A stretch of 64,000 nt of DNA, from assembly GCA_014444615.1 (NCBI GenBank), contig PVXE01000017.1, positions 1 through 64,000 of the forward strand, written 5' to 3'. This document shows, piece by piece, positions 43,580 to 51,840 of the stretch. Origin of the DNA: Tagaea sp. CACIAM 22H2. GTDB lineage: Bacteria > Pseudomonadota > Alphaproteobacteria > CACIAM-22H2. Made by a program: the position numbers and the translations under genes. The notes beneath the pieces were generated by a model. That model saw nothing but the letters and a program-made list of their open reading frames with translations, ran no database searches and had not been told where the DNA came from. How positions within the stretch are numbered: the first letter of the stretch is position 1; each line of letters begins with the position of its first letter.

Positions 43580-44507
43580 CGCCCGCATCAACGCCGCCGA
43601 CGATCAAGCGGGCGTCGATCCAGCCCTCGCGCGCAAGGTTTCGGCCGCCGCCGCGGCCGAGCGCATGGCGTGGGATACGCGCTCGCGACGCATGGTGACG
43701 ATTTATCTGCCGCTCGCCTGCTTCGTGCTGATCCTGCTGTTCCCGTTCTATTGGATGACGGTCACGGCGTTCAAACCGAACGCGGAGCTCTACAATTACC
43801 GGGAAAACAACCCGTTCTGGATCACGTCGCCCACGCTCGACCACATCTACCATTTGCTGTTCAAGACGGCGTATCCGACCTGGCTGTGGACGACGATGAT
43901 CGTCGCGGTCTGCTCGACCTTCCTGTCGCTGTTCGCAAGCACGCTGGCCGCCTACGCGATCCAGCGTCTGCGCTTCAAGGGCAGCCAGTATGTCGGCTTG
44001 GCGATCTATTTGGCCTATCTCGTGCCGCCGTCGATCCTGTTCATCCCGCTGGCCATGATGGTGAATTGGCTGGGATTGTTCGACACGCCGATGGCGCTCA
44101 TCCTGGTCTATCCGACCTTCCTGATCCCGTTCTGCACCTGGCTGCTGATCGGCTATTTCAAGTCGATCCCGTACGAGCTGGAGGAATGCGCGCTGATCGA
44201 CGGCGCCACGCGCGTGCAGATCCTGCGCGAGATCACGCTGCCGCTGGCCGTGCCCGGCCTGATCAGTGCCGGTATTTTCAGCTTCACGCTGTCGTGGAAC
44301 GAGTTCATCTACGCGCTCGCCTTCATCCAATCGAGCGAGAAGAAGACGGTGCCGGTCGCGATCCTGACCGAACTCGTCACCGGCGACGTCTATCAATGGG
44401 GCGCGCTGATGGCGGGGTCCCTGCTGGGCTCGATCCCGGTCGCGCTGTTCTATTCGCTGTTCGTCGACTACTACGTCTCGTCGCTGACCGGTGCGGTGAA
44501 GGAGTAG
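43572..44507 (+). CDS. Carbohydrate ABC transporter permease (MalG/UgpE type)
   Basis: A 311-residue permease with six TM segments. TM1 is TIYLPLACFVLILLFPFYWM, then the MalG-like TVTAFKPNAELY, and the EAA loop is SIPYELEECALIDGATRVQI; note ECA in place of the usual EAA. The end (LFVDYYVSSLTGAVKE) matches family C-termini. It overlaps the first permease by 8 nt and is the last gene of the plus-strand transport operon. A convergent dehydratase gene ends 31 nt downstream. Confidence 0.94.
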   Translation: MTDARINAADDQAGVDPALARKVSAAAAAERMAWDTRSRRMVTIYLPLACFVLILLFPFYWMTVTAFKPNAELYNYRENNPFWITSPTLDHIYHLLFKTAYPTWLWTTMIVAVCSTFLSLFASTLAAYAIQRLRFKGSQYVGLAIYLAYLVPPSILFIPLAMMVNWLGLFDTPMALILVYPTFLIPFCTWLLIGYFKSIPYELEECALIDGATRVQILREITLPLAVPGLISAGIFSFTLSWNEFIYALAFIQSSEKKTVPVAILTELVTGDVYQWGALMAGSLLGSIPVALFYSLFVDYYVSSLTGAVKE

Positions 44508-44538
44508 CCCTTCGCCCGCACCGGCCTCGCGTTCGAGG

Positions 44539-46272
44539 TTAGTGGCTTTCGCGCACGATCCGGGCGCCCGATTTCCCGACCAGGAAGTCGAGATCGGCCC
44601 CGCGATCGGCCTGCAGCACGTGATCGACATAGAGTTTGTAGTAGCCGCGATCGCTGGGCGGCGTGGGCGCCTTCCATTCCTTGCGGCGCTTTTCAAGTTC
44701 CGCATCCGACACGTCGAGATGCAGGCGGCGCGCGGGAATGTCGAGTTCGATCATGTCGCCGTCACGCACCAGCGCGATCGGTCCGCCGGCGGCGGCTTCG
44801 GGCGAGGTGTGCAGCACCGTCGTGCCGTAGGCCGTGCCCGACATGCGCGCATCGGAAATACGGATCATGTCGCGCACGCCTTTTTTCAGGATCTTGGCGG
44901 GCAATGCGAAATTGCCGACCTCCGGGAAGCCCGGATAGCCGCGCGGCCCGCAACCCTTCAGCACCATGATGCAGTTCTCGTCGACGTCCAGATTGGGATC
45001 GTCGATGCGCTTGTCGTAATCCTCGATCGATTCGAACACGACCGCGCGGCCGCGATGCTTGAGGAGATGCGGGGACGCCGCCGACGGCTTCAGCACCGCG
45101 CCATTGGGGGCGAGATTGCCCTTCACGACGGCGATGCCGCCTTGCGGCTTGAAGGGCTTGTCGAACGGGAAGATCACGTCCGTGTCCCAGTTCTTGGCCT
45201 CGGCATTGTTCTCGCCGATCGTCTTGCCCGTGACCGTCAGCGCGTCGAGGTGGAGCTTGTGCTTGATCTCGGAGATCACCGCCGGAATGCCGCCGGCGTA
45301 GTAGAACTCCTCCATCAGATACTTGCCCGACGGCATCAGATTGACGAGGCAGGGCATGTCGCGGCCCAGGCGATCCCAATCGTCGAGCGTCAGGTCCACG
45401 CCCATGCGGCCCGCCATGGCGAGAAGATGGACGACCGCGTTGGTCGAGCCGCCGATGGCGCCGTTGACCATGATCGCGTTCTCGAACGCCTTCTTGGTCA
45501 GAACCTTCGACAGGCGAAGATCTTCCTTCACCATCTCGACGATCCGGCGGCCGGCCATGTGTGCGAGCGCATAGCGGCGCGCATCCACACCGGGAATGGC
45601 GGCATTGCTGGGCAAGGCGATGCCGAGCGCTTCCACCATCGACGCCATCGTCGACGCGGTGCCCATCGTCATGCAATGGCCGGAGGACCGCGACATCGCG
45701 GCTTCGGCTTGCGACAGATCTGCCATCGTCATCTCGCCGGTCTTCAGGCGCTCGGTGAACAGCCAGGTATGCGTGCCCGAGCCGACCAGTTCGCCTTTAT
45801 AGCGGCCATTGAGCATCGGCCCGCCGGAGACGACCAGCGTGGGAATGTCGCAGGACGCGGCGCCCATCACGAGCGCGGGGGTGGTCTTGTCGCAGCCCGT
45901 CAGCAAAATGACGCCGTCCATCGGCTGGCCGCGGATCGATTCCTCGACGTCCATCGACGCGAGATTGCGATAGAGCATGGCGGTCGGCCGCAGCAGAATT
46001 TCCGACAGCGACATGACGGGGAATTCCAGCGGGAACCCGCCCATCTCGTAAACGCCGCGCTTCACATACTCGGCGATTTGACGGAAATGGCCGTTGCAGG
46101 GCGTGAATTCCGACCACGTATTGCAGATGCCGATGATCGGGCGGCCGTCGAACAGATGTTCGGCGCGGCCTTGATTTTTCATCCAGGAACGGCGGCCGAA
46201 ACCGTCGCGGTCCTGGCGGAACCAAGCGTTGGAGCGCAGCTTGTAGTCTTTCGTATCGTGGCTGTCGGCCAT
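44539..46272 (-). CDS. IlvD/Edd family sugar-acid dehydratase (L-arabonate dehydratase-like)
   Basis: A 577-residue Fe-S dehydratase. The three cluster ligands fall at Cys59 (FTPCNGH), Cys127 (LTGCDKTTPA) and Cys200 (SSGHCMTMGTAST), the numbering I recall for the [2Fe-2S] L-arabinonate dehydratase of Rhizobium leguminosarum. SDARMSGTAYGTTVLHTSPE near the C-terminus holds the catalytic Ser region. It converts an aldonic acid (L-arabonate, D-fuconate, D-xylonate or similar) to a 2-keto-3-deoxy acid. It is convergent to the sugar ABC operon, which probably imports the precursor. Confidence 0.92.
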   Translation of the reverse strand: MADSHDTKDYKLRSNAWFRQDRDGFGRRSWMKNQGRAEHLFDGRPIIGICNTWSEFTPCNGHFRQIAEYVKRGVYEMGGFPLEFPVMSLSEILLRPTAMLYRNLASMDVEESIRGQPMDGVILLTGCDKTTPALVMGAASCDIPTLVVSGGPMLNGRYKGELVGSGTHTWLFTERLKTGEMTMADLSQAEAAMSRSSGHCMTMGTASTMASMVEALGIALPSNAAIPGVDARRYALAHMAGRRIVEMVKEDLRLSKVLTKKAFENAIMVNGAIGGSTNAVVHLLAMAGRMGVDLTLDDWDRLGRDMPCLVNLMPSGKYLMEEFYYAGGIPAVISEIKHKLHLDALTVTGKTIGENNAEAKNWDTDVIFPFDKPFKPQGGIAVVKGNLAPNGAVLKPSAASPHLLKHRGRAVVFESIEDYDKRIDDPNLDVDENCIMVLKGCGPRGYPGFPEVGNFALPAKILKKGVRDMIRISDARMSGTAYGTTVLHTSPEAAAGGPIALVRDGDMIELDIPARRLHLDVSDAELEKRRKEWKAPTPPSDRGYYKLYVDHVLQADRGADLDFLVGKSGARIVRESH

Positions 46273-46426
46273 GCGTCTTCACTCCCCAAAATCGCCGCGG
46301 ATTTCTCCGCTTTCGGCCCCGAGTTTGCCCGGCGCGCGGTTCGGGCGCAACCGGCCGGATTGACCCATCTCAATGCGGCTGCGGTAACGCGAGGCGAAAC
46401 TGCGCACTGGAATTACGGAGCGCGCA

Positions 46427-48154
46427 ATGACCGATGCCGACGACGCCGGCGACAAGCCAAAATCGCTGATCGAACTCGATCGTTTCGTGCAGGCGAATAT
46501 CGCGGCCGCGACGTTGGGCGTGTCGCCCGCCGGCATGGCGTTGTCCTTCGCCGATTGGGCGCTGCATCTGATGGCGTCGCCGGGCTCGCAATTGCATCTC
46601 CTGCAGAAGACGCAGCGCAAGCTCGCGAGCCTCGGATCGCTTCTGGCCTACGACAATCCGTGGTCGCCGGTCCCGCCGGTGATCGCACCACTGGTGAACG
46701 ATCCGCGATTCAGCAACGAAGCTTGGCGGCGCTGGCCGTTCGACATCTACCACCAGGCATTCCTGCTCGCGCAGCAATGGTTGCATGTCGCGACGGATCA
46801 CGTGCCCGGCGCGCGTCGTCACAGTCTGGACGTCGTGAACTTCACCACCCGCCAGATGCTGGACGTGATCTCGCCGTCGAACTTCGTCGCGACGAATCCC
46901 GAGGTTCTGGCGGAGACGATCCGCACCGGCGGCTACAATTTTCTGCGCGGATTCACGAATCTGCAGCGCGACATAGCGGATGCATTCGCCGGCAAAGCGA
47001 CACAGCGCAACGATTTCCTACCCGGACGCGACGTCGCCGTCACGCCGGGCAAGATCGTGCTCAAAAACCGACTGATCGAGTTAATCCGATACGATCCCGT
47101 CACGCCGGACGTGAACGAAGCGCCGCTGCTGATCGTGCCGGCATGGATCATGAAATACTACATTCTCGATCTCTCGCCCGAGAATTCGCTGATCCGCCAT
47201 CTGGTCGCGCAAGGCCGCACGGTGTTCGCCATCTCCTGGCACAATCCGGACGAAAGCGACCGCGACTTGTCGATGGAAGACTACCGGCGGCTTGGCGTGA
47301 TGGCCGCTTTCGACGCGATTTCGGAGATCTGTCCGAACGCGCCCATCGATGCGCTGGGTTATTGCCTGGGCGGCACGCTGTTGACGATCGCCGCAGCCGC
47401 GATGGCGCGCGACGGCGACAAGCGCCTGCGGTCGCTGATCCTGCTCGCGGCCCAGGTCGACTTCTCAGAGCCGGGCGAGCTATCGCTATTCATCGACGAC
47501 AGCGAAGTGAACTTCATCCAGTCGATGATGTGGCGCCACGGCTATCTCGATACGCGCCAGATGGCGGGCGCCTTCCAGCTGCTGCGCTCCAACGACCTGA
47601 TCTGGTCGCGGATGGTGCGCGCCTATTTGCTGGGCGAGGAATCCGCGCCGTCCGATCTGATGGCGTGGAACGAGGATGCGACGCGCATGCCCTATCGCAT
47701 GCATACCGAGTATTTGCGCAAGCTGTTCTTGAGCAACGATCTGTCGGGCGGCCGCTTCTTGGTCGATGGGCGGCCCGTGGCGCTGTCGGATATCGCGATC
47801 CCGATCTTCGCCGTCGGCACGGAACGCGACCACGTGGCGCCGTGGCGCTCGGCCTATAAGATCGGGCTGTTCGCGTCGTCAGAGGTGACCTTCGCGCTCA
47901 CCAGCGGCGGGCACAATGTCGGAATCGTCAATCCGCCCGGCATCCCGAACCGTCATTATCGGATCGGCACGCTTCACGCCGGCGCACCTTTCGTCGATCC
48001 GGACACCTGGCTTACCGCCGCCGAGCAACGCGACGGCTCGTGGTGGACCGCGCTCGACGAATGGCTGGAGGCGCGCGGCGGCGCCAAAGTGCCGCCGCCC
48101 GCCCCGTCGAAGGGTTTGGCGGCGGCACCCGGCGCCTACGTATTCGAGACTTAG
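46427..48154 (+). CDS. phaC: Class I poly(3-hydroxyalkanoate) synthase
   Basis: A 575-residue alpha/beta-hydrolase-fold synthase that polymerises 3-hydroxyacyl-CoA at the PHA granule surface. The lipase-like box GYCLGG places the nucleophile at Cys313, with the catalytic Asp in AVGTERDHVAPW and His in SGGHNVGIVNPPG. The class I N-terminal domain is seen as VNFTTRQMLDVISPSNFVAT and PGKIVLKNRLIELIRYDP. The length fits class I. No phaA, phaB or phasin gene is adjacent. The gap of 154 nt before it shows no gene. Confidence 0.96.
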   Translation: MTDADDAGDKPKSLIELDRFVQANIAAATLGVSPAGMALSFADWALHLMASPGSQLHLLQKTQRKLASLGSLLAYDNPWSPVPPVIAPLVNDPRFSNEAWRRWPFDIYHQAFLLAQQWLHVATDHVPGARRHSLDVVNFTTRQMLDVISPSNFVATNPEVLAETIRTGGYNFLRGFTNLQRDIADAFAGKATQRNDFLPGRDVAVTPGKIVLKNRLIELIRYDPVTPDVNEAPLLIVPAWIMKYYILDLSPENSLIRHLVAQGRTVFAISWHNPDESDRDLSMEDYRRLGVMAAFDAISEICPNAPIDALGYCLGGTLLTIAAAAMARDGDKRLRSLILLAAQVDFSEPGELSLFIDDSEVNFIQSMMWRHGYLDTRQMAGAFQLLRSNDLIWSRMVRAYLLGEESAPSDLMAWNEDATRMPYRMHTEYLRKLFLSNDLSGGRFLVDGRPVALSDIAIPIFAVGTERDHVAPWRSAYKIGLFASSEVTFALTSGGHNVGIVNPPGIPNRHYRIGTLHAGAPFVDPDTWLTAAEQRDGSWWTALDEWLEARGGAKVPPPAPSKGLAAAPGAYVFET

Positions 48155-49449
48155 CCGGCGGCTTTCAGCGCCTTGTCGAGATCCGCGAGGATATCGTCGA
48201 TATGCTCGAGACCGATCGACAAGCGCACATAACCCGGTGTCACCCCCGCCGCCTTCTGCTCGTCGGCGCTCAGCTGCGAATGCGTGGTGGTCGCCGGATG
48301 GATGGCGAGGCTGCGCGCGTCGCCGATATTGGCGACGTGATAGAACAACTCCAGCGCGTCGATGAAACGGCGGCCGGCATCGCGCCCGCCCTTCAGTTCG
48401 AAGCCGACCAGACCACCATAGCCACCCTTCAGGTACTTGTCAGCCCGCGCACGCGACGCACCCGTCTGCGTCGACGGATGGATGACCTTGGTCACTTCCG
48501 GCCGCTTGGCCAGGAACTCGGCCACGCGCTGCGCGTTCTGCGCGTGCCGTTCGATGCGCAAGGGCAGCGTCTCGATCCCTTGCAGTAATTGGAACGCGTT
48601 GAACGGCGACAGCGCGGAACCCAGATCGCGCAGCAATGTCGTGCGCGCTTTGATGATGTAGGCGACGGGCCCGAGCGGCTTCACCGCCTCCACCCACACC
48701 GCGCCGTGATAGCTGGGATCGGGCGTGTTCAGCGCGGGCTGACGCTCGGGGAATTTCGCCCAATCGAAATTGCCGCCGTCGACGATCACGCCGCCGATCG
48801 ACGTGCCGTGGCCGCCGAGATACTTGGTCGACGAATAGACGACGATCGCGGCGCCGTGATCGAAGGGCCGCGCCAGTAGCGGGGCGGCCGTGTTGTCGAC
48901 GATCAGCGGAATACCGAATTCGCGGCCGATCGCCGCGACTTCCGCGATCGGGAACACGGTCAATTTCGGGTTCGGCAGCGTTTCGGCGTAGTAGGCGCGC
49001 GTGCGCGCATCCGTCGCGCGGCGGAAGGCTTCCGGATCGGCGGGATCGACGAAGCGGACTTCGATGCCCTGGTCCTTCAGCGTATTCGCGAACAGGTTCC
49101 ACGTGCCGCCGTAAAGATCGGTGGAGCTGACGACGTTGTCGCCCGCGCGCGCCAAGTTCTGGATCGCGAAGGCCGACGCAGCCTGGCCGGACGCGAGCGC
49201 CAGCGCCGCCACACCGCCTTCCAGGGCCGCGACGCGCTTTTCCAGAACGTCGGTCGTGGGATTGCCCAGGCGCGTGTAGATGTTGCCGAGTTCCTTCAAC
49301 GCGAACAGGTTCTCGGCATGCTGCGTATCGCGGAATTGGTAGGAGGTTGTCTGATAGATCGGCACCGCCACCGCGCCGGTCGCGGGATCGGCGCGCCAGC
49401 CCGCATGCAGGGCCAAGGTTTCGGGATGGGGATTCTTGCCGCCGGTCAT
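48151..49449 (-). CDS. metY: O-acetylhomoserine aminocarboxypropyltransferase (sulfhydrylase)
   Basis: A 432-residue PLP enzyme of the Cys/Met metabolism family. Marks are TLALHAGWRADPATGAVAVP, IYTRLGNPTTDVLEKRVAAL, VVYSSTKYLGGHGTSIGG with the Schiff-base Lys209, and the C-terminal HPATTTHSQLSADEQKAAGV. The enzyme makes homocysteine (or methionine) from O-acetylhomoserine and sulfide (or methanethiol). ATG 49449 has a strong RBS (GGAGGAGAC); the frame is open further upstream through a structured leader. Its stop overlaps that of the convergent phaC (TTAG). Confidence 0.95.
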   Translation of the reverse strand: MTGGKNPHPETLALHAGWRADPATGAVAVPIYQTTSYQFRDTQHAENLFALKELGNIYTRLGNPTTDVLEKRVAALEGGVAALALASGQAASAFAIQNLARAGDNVVSSTDLYGGTWNLFANTLKDQGIEVRFVDPADPEAFRRATDARTRAYYAETLPNPKLTVFPIAEVAAIGREFGIPLIVDNTAAPLLARPFDHGAAIVVYSSTKYLGGHGTSIGGVIVDGGNFDWAKFPERQPALNTPDPSYHGAVWVEAVKPLGPVAYIIKARTTLLRDLGSALSPFNAFQLLQGIETLPLRIERHAQNAQRVAEFLAKRPEVTKVIHPSTQTGASRARADKYLKGGYGGLVGFELKGGRDAGRRFIDALELFYHVANIGDARSLAIHPATTTHSQLSADEQKAAGVTPGYVRLSIGLEHIDDILADLDKALKAAG

Positions 49450-49558
49450 ATCGTCTCCTCCGTGTTGCCGCGCACACGCGCGCAGGCGTTTGTCGCCCGC
49501 GGCAGATAACGCCGCAATTCGGAATTCCTCAAGAGCGATATGAGCCGCGCTTAACGCC
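49450..49558 (-). promoter_or_regulatory. Structured leader of metY
   Basis: Read on the minus strand this 109-nt gap contains several short self-complementary blocks in a row: CTCA...TGAG, GGAATTCC, GCGGC...GCCGC, GGCG-ACAAA-CGCC and CGCGCGTGTGCGCG, ending in the metY RBS. Such density suggests a folded 5' leader. I do not see SAM-II consensus text, so any metabolite-sensing role is only a guess. Confidence 0.35.
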
Positions 49559-50083
49559 TTACCAATGGCGATGGTGGTGGTGATGGTGACGCCGCGGCGG
49601 CGGTCCGACACGCACGACGATGCTGGGGTAATAGGGACGCGTGTAGTAATAGCCCGGCGGAAAATATGCGGGACGATAGGAGTAGATCACCGGCGGCGGC
49701 GGTGCCGGCACATAGACCGGCGTCGGTACGGGCACGTAGCGCGGCGGCGGCAATGGCGCTTCGGCCGTCGCCGCGCGCTGCAATCGCCATGATCCATCGG
49801 GATTGCGGCACGCCGTGCCCCAGGCTTGTTCCCTGCGGCCGCCGATCACAACGCTTTGCTGGAACTCACGGCAGATCTCGCCCGCCGAATTCTGAAACGC
49901 CGGCTGCGGCACGAAGGTGCCGCTGCGGCCGTCGGGATCGTCCCAGCGGACGATCGTACCTGACCGCGCGCTCTCCAATGCTTGCTGCCCGACCGGATCG
50001 AGATACTGGGCGTGCGCGCAGCCCGCGGACAGAACCAGAGCAGCGCCAACTGCGAAGGCGTGAAATGTAACGAAAGGCTTCAT
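49559..50083 (-). CDS. Secreted RT0821/Lpp0805-like surface protein with Pro/Tyr-rich, His-tailed C-terminus
   Basis: A 174-residue exported protein. The signal peptide is residues 1 to about 25 (VGAALVLSAGCAHA-QY, possibly with a lipobox-like SAGC). Residues about 40-100 (SGTFVPQPAFQNSAGEICRE, then WGTACRNPDGSWRL) match the C-terminal domain of 16/17-kDa rickettsial-type surface antigens. The glycine-zipper domain usual in that family is missing. The rest is Pro/Tyr/Val-rich and ends in RRHHHHHHRHW, a natural polyhistidine that could bind nickel, zinc or copper. Its RBS lies inside a stem-loop. Confidence 0.8.
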   Translation of the reverse strand: MKPFVTFHAFAVGAALVLSAGCAHAQYLDPVGQQALESARSGTIVRWDDPDGRSGTFVPQPAFQNSAGEICREFQQSVVIGGRREQAWGTACRNPDGSWRLQRAATAEAPLPPPRYVPVPTPVYVPAPPPPVIYSYRPAYFPPGYYYTRPYYPSIVVRVGPPPRRHHHHHHRHW

Positions 50084-50085
50084 GA

Positions 50086-50117
50086 CGTTCTCCGGCGAAG
50101 CTCGATGCCGGAGAACG
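50086..50117 (-). promoter_or_regulatory. 11-bp perfect hairpin sequestering the RBS of the His-tailed surface protein
   Basis: CGTTCTCCGGC and GCCGGAGAACG are exact reverse complements separated by 10 nt. On the minus strand the 3' arm (50096-50086) contains the GGAGA Shine-Dalgarno of the surface-protein gene, five bases before its ATG. When folded, the site would be hidden. It may also act as a weak terminator of the upstream DHDPS-family gene, though no T-run follows. Confidence 0.65.
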
Positions 50118-50132
50118 CCCGTATGCCAGGGG

Positions 50133-51053
50133 CTATTCCGCTGCCCGTTGCGCCGGTAACACGCCCCAAGACTGAAGGATGCCGGAAAGCTTCGCGCGGT
50201 CGTCCGCGTCGAGCGCCACCAATCCCGGCAAGCGCACGGGGCCGACCGGGTAACCGATCTGCATCATCGCTTCCTTCACGACGGTAACGTTGGCGCCGTT
50301 CTGGAACTTGGTGCGCATCGTTTCGAACGCGGCGATGGTGGTGACGAGTTCGCGCACCTTGGCGAAGTCGCCCGACTCGAGCGCCGCGTGGATCGCCAGC
50401 GAGCGCTTGGGATCGACATTGACGAGGCCCGACGTGAAGCCGCGCGCACCCGCTGCGTAGAAAGGTGCGGCCCAGCCTTCGGCAAGGCCGCAGACCCACA
50501 GCGCCGTATTCGCGCCGCTTTCGCGCACCACTTCGGCCAGCAGCATCATGTTCGGCGTGGCGAATTTGACCGCGACGACGTTGGGATGGTTGGCGATGCC
50601 GAGCAGATCGGCGCGGCCCATCGCGTCGGAGCGCACATAGGCGACCAGCGGCAGATCGACGCCGTCGGCGATCGCTTTGAAATAGGCGGCCTGCGCTTGC
50701 GGGGCGGCGAACGGATCGAGTGGCTGATGCGCCATCAGCGCATGCGCGCCGTTGGCTTTCGCGCGGCGGCCAAGCTCGATCGCATCCTTCAGCGAACGGC
50801 CCACGCCCGCGGTCAGCAGCGAGCGATTCTTGTTGGCTTCGATGGCGCCATCATGCACGGCGCGCACTTCGTCGAGTGTGAGCGCATAGAACTCGCCGGT
50901 ATTGCCGGCCGAGACGATGTTGTGCACGCCGGCCGCCGCGATGCGGTCGATCACCTTGGCGAGCAGCGCGCCGTCGATCCCGCCGTCGGCGGTGTAAGGT
51001 GTGACGTGAACACCGGAGATACCGGCGAGAGCTTGGCGCAGTTTGGCGGTCAT
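50133..51053 (-). CDS. Dihydrodipicolinate synthase/KDG aldolase family protein
   Basis: A 306-residue class I TIM-barrel lyase of the DHDPS superfamily. The pyruvate-pocket loop is NIVSAGNTGEFYALTLDEVR, the Schiff-base Lys is in VVAVKFATPN, and the Tyr of LVAYVRS precedes it. GNTGEF rather than GTTGE recalls 5-keto-4-deoxyglucarate dehydratases and KDG aldolases more than DapA. It would cleave or dehydrate a 2-keto-3-deoxy sugar acid from the neighbouring dehydratases. The start ATG 51053 overlaps the GntR stop by ATGA. Confidence 0.87.
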   Translation of the reverse strand: MTAKLRQALAGISGVHVTPYTADGGIDGALLAKVIDRIAAAGVHNIVSAGNTGEFYALTLDEVRAVHDGAIEANKNRSLLTAGVGRSLKDAIELGRRAKANGAHALMAHQPLDPFAAPQAQAAYFKAIADGVDLPLVAYVRSDAMGRADLLGIANHPNVVAVKFATPNMMLLAEVVRESGANTALWVCGLAEGWAAPFYAAGARGFTSGLVNVDPKRSLAIHAALESGDFAKVRELVTTIAAFETMRTKFQNGANVTVVKEAMMQIGYPVGPVRLPGLVALDADDRAKLSGILQSWGVLPAQRAAE

Positions 51054-51778
51054 GATGGTGTCTCCTCCCGGCGTTCGAACGCCGTTTTGACGTGCTGGCG
51101 CGCGGAGCGCAGAACATGGTCGCGCATCGCGCGTTCGGCGCCGTCGCCATCATGGGCGGCGAGCGCTTCGAAAATCGCGCGATGTTCGGCGAAGGCGCGG
51201 CCGCGCTCTTCGACGTCGGACAGGATCACGTAGCGCGCCGTATGCACGAACACGCGCTGCGTTTCGATCAAACGCGGCATATAGCGGCAGCCCGATGCGG
51301 TGTGGATCAGATCGTGGAATTCTTCGTTCGCGGCGATCAACACGTCGACGTCGCCGACCTTGGTCGCCGCTTCCATCCGCGCGACGATCGCGCGCAACGC
51401 GGCGATCGTCGCATCGTCGATGCGCTCGGCCGCCATGCGGCTGATCATCGCTTCCAGCGCCGCGCGGGCCAAAGCCATCTCGTAGGCTTGGTTCGAATCG
51501 AAAGTCACGCGCACGCCGCGGCGCGGCTCGGTCGCGACCAGGCCTTCGAGTTCGAGGCGGCGCAACGCTTCCTTCAGCGGCGTGGTGCTCACGCCCAGCT
51601 CCGCCGCCAATTGCCGCTCGATCAGCCACGACCCTGCCGGCAACTCGCCGCCGATGATCGCCCGGCGCAACACGTCGTGGACATGCTCGCGCAAACCCCG
51701 CAAATAGGCGGGGTCGACCGGCGCCAATCGGCTGCGGGCGGGCAAATCCACTTGGGCTCCGGTCTTTGGCGTGGTCAT
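51050..51778 (-). CDS. GntR family transcriptional regulator (FCD domain)
   Basis: A 242-residue FadR-type regulator: winged HTH with VHDVLRRAIIGGELPAGSWL and LAAELGVSTTPLKEALRRLE, then an FCD domain with FHDLIHTASGC and HRAIFEALAAHDGDGAERAM (metal-site His residues). It is divergent from the SMP-30 lactonase gene with a 62-nt gap that holds the palindrome TGATATATCA. It overlaps the aldolase-family gene. The likely inducer is a sugar acid handled by this cluster. Confidence 0.93.
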   Translation of the reverse strand: MTTPKTGAQVDLPARSRLAPVDPAYLRGLREHVHDVLRRAIIGGELPAGSWLIERQLAAELGVSTTPLKEALRRLELEGLVATEPRRGVRVTFDSNQAYEMALARAALEAMISRMAAERIDDATIAALRAIVARMEAATKVGDVDVLIAANEEFHDLIHTASGCRYMPRLIETQRVFVHTARYVILSDVEERGRAFAEHRAIFEALAAHDGDGAERAMRDHVLRSARQHVKTAFERREETPS

Positions 51779-51789
51779 TCGACACCGCC

Positions 51790-51799
51790 TGATATATCA
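51790..51799. promoter_or_regulatory. TGATATATCA palindrome, candidate GntR operator
   Basis: A perfect 10-bp palindrome in the 62-nt divergent gap between the GntR gene (start 51778) and the SMP-30 gene (start 51841), placed to regulate both. It is AT-rich in a GC-rich context. The site is short, so chance occurrence cannot be excluded. Confidence 0.4.
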
Positions 51800-51840
51800 A
51801 GGGGTTTCCCGTCCCGCAACTCCGCCAAGAAAGGTCTCAC

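Noticed and set aside
44525..44538. CCTCG-CGTT-CGAGG hairpin between the permease and IlvD/Edd genes
   Set aside because: Only a 5-bp stem without a T-run; too weak to call a terminator, though its convergent position is suggestive.
49450..49558. SAM-II (metA-type) riboswitch upstream of metY
   Set aside because: Expected because of gene and phylum, but the conserved core blocks are not visible; kept only as an unassigned structured leader.
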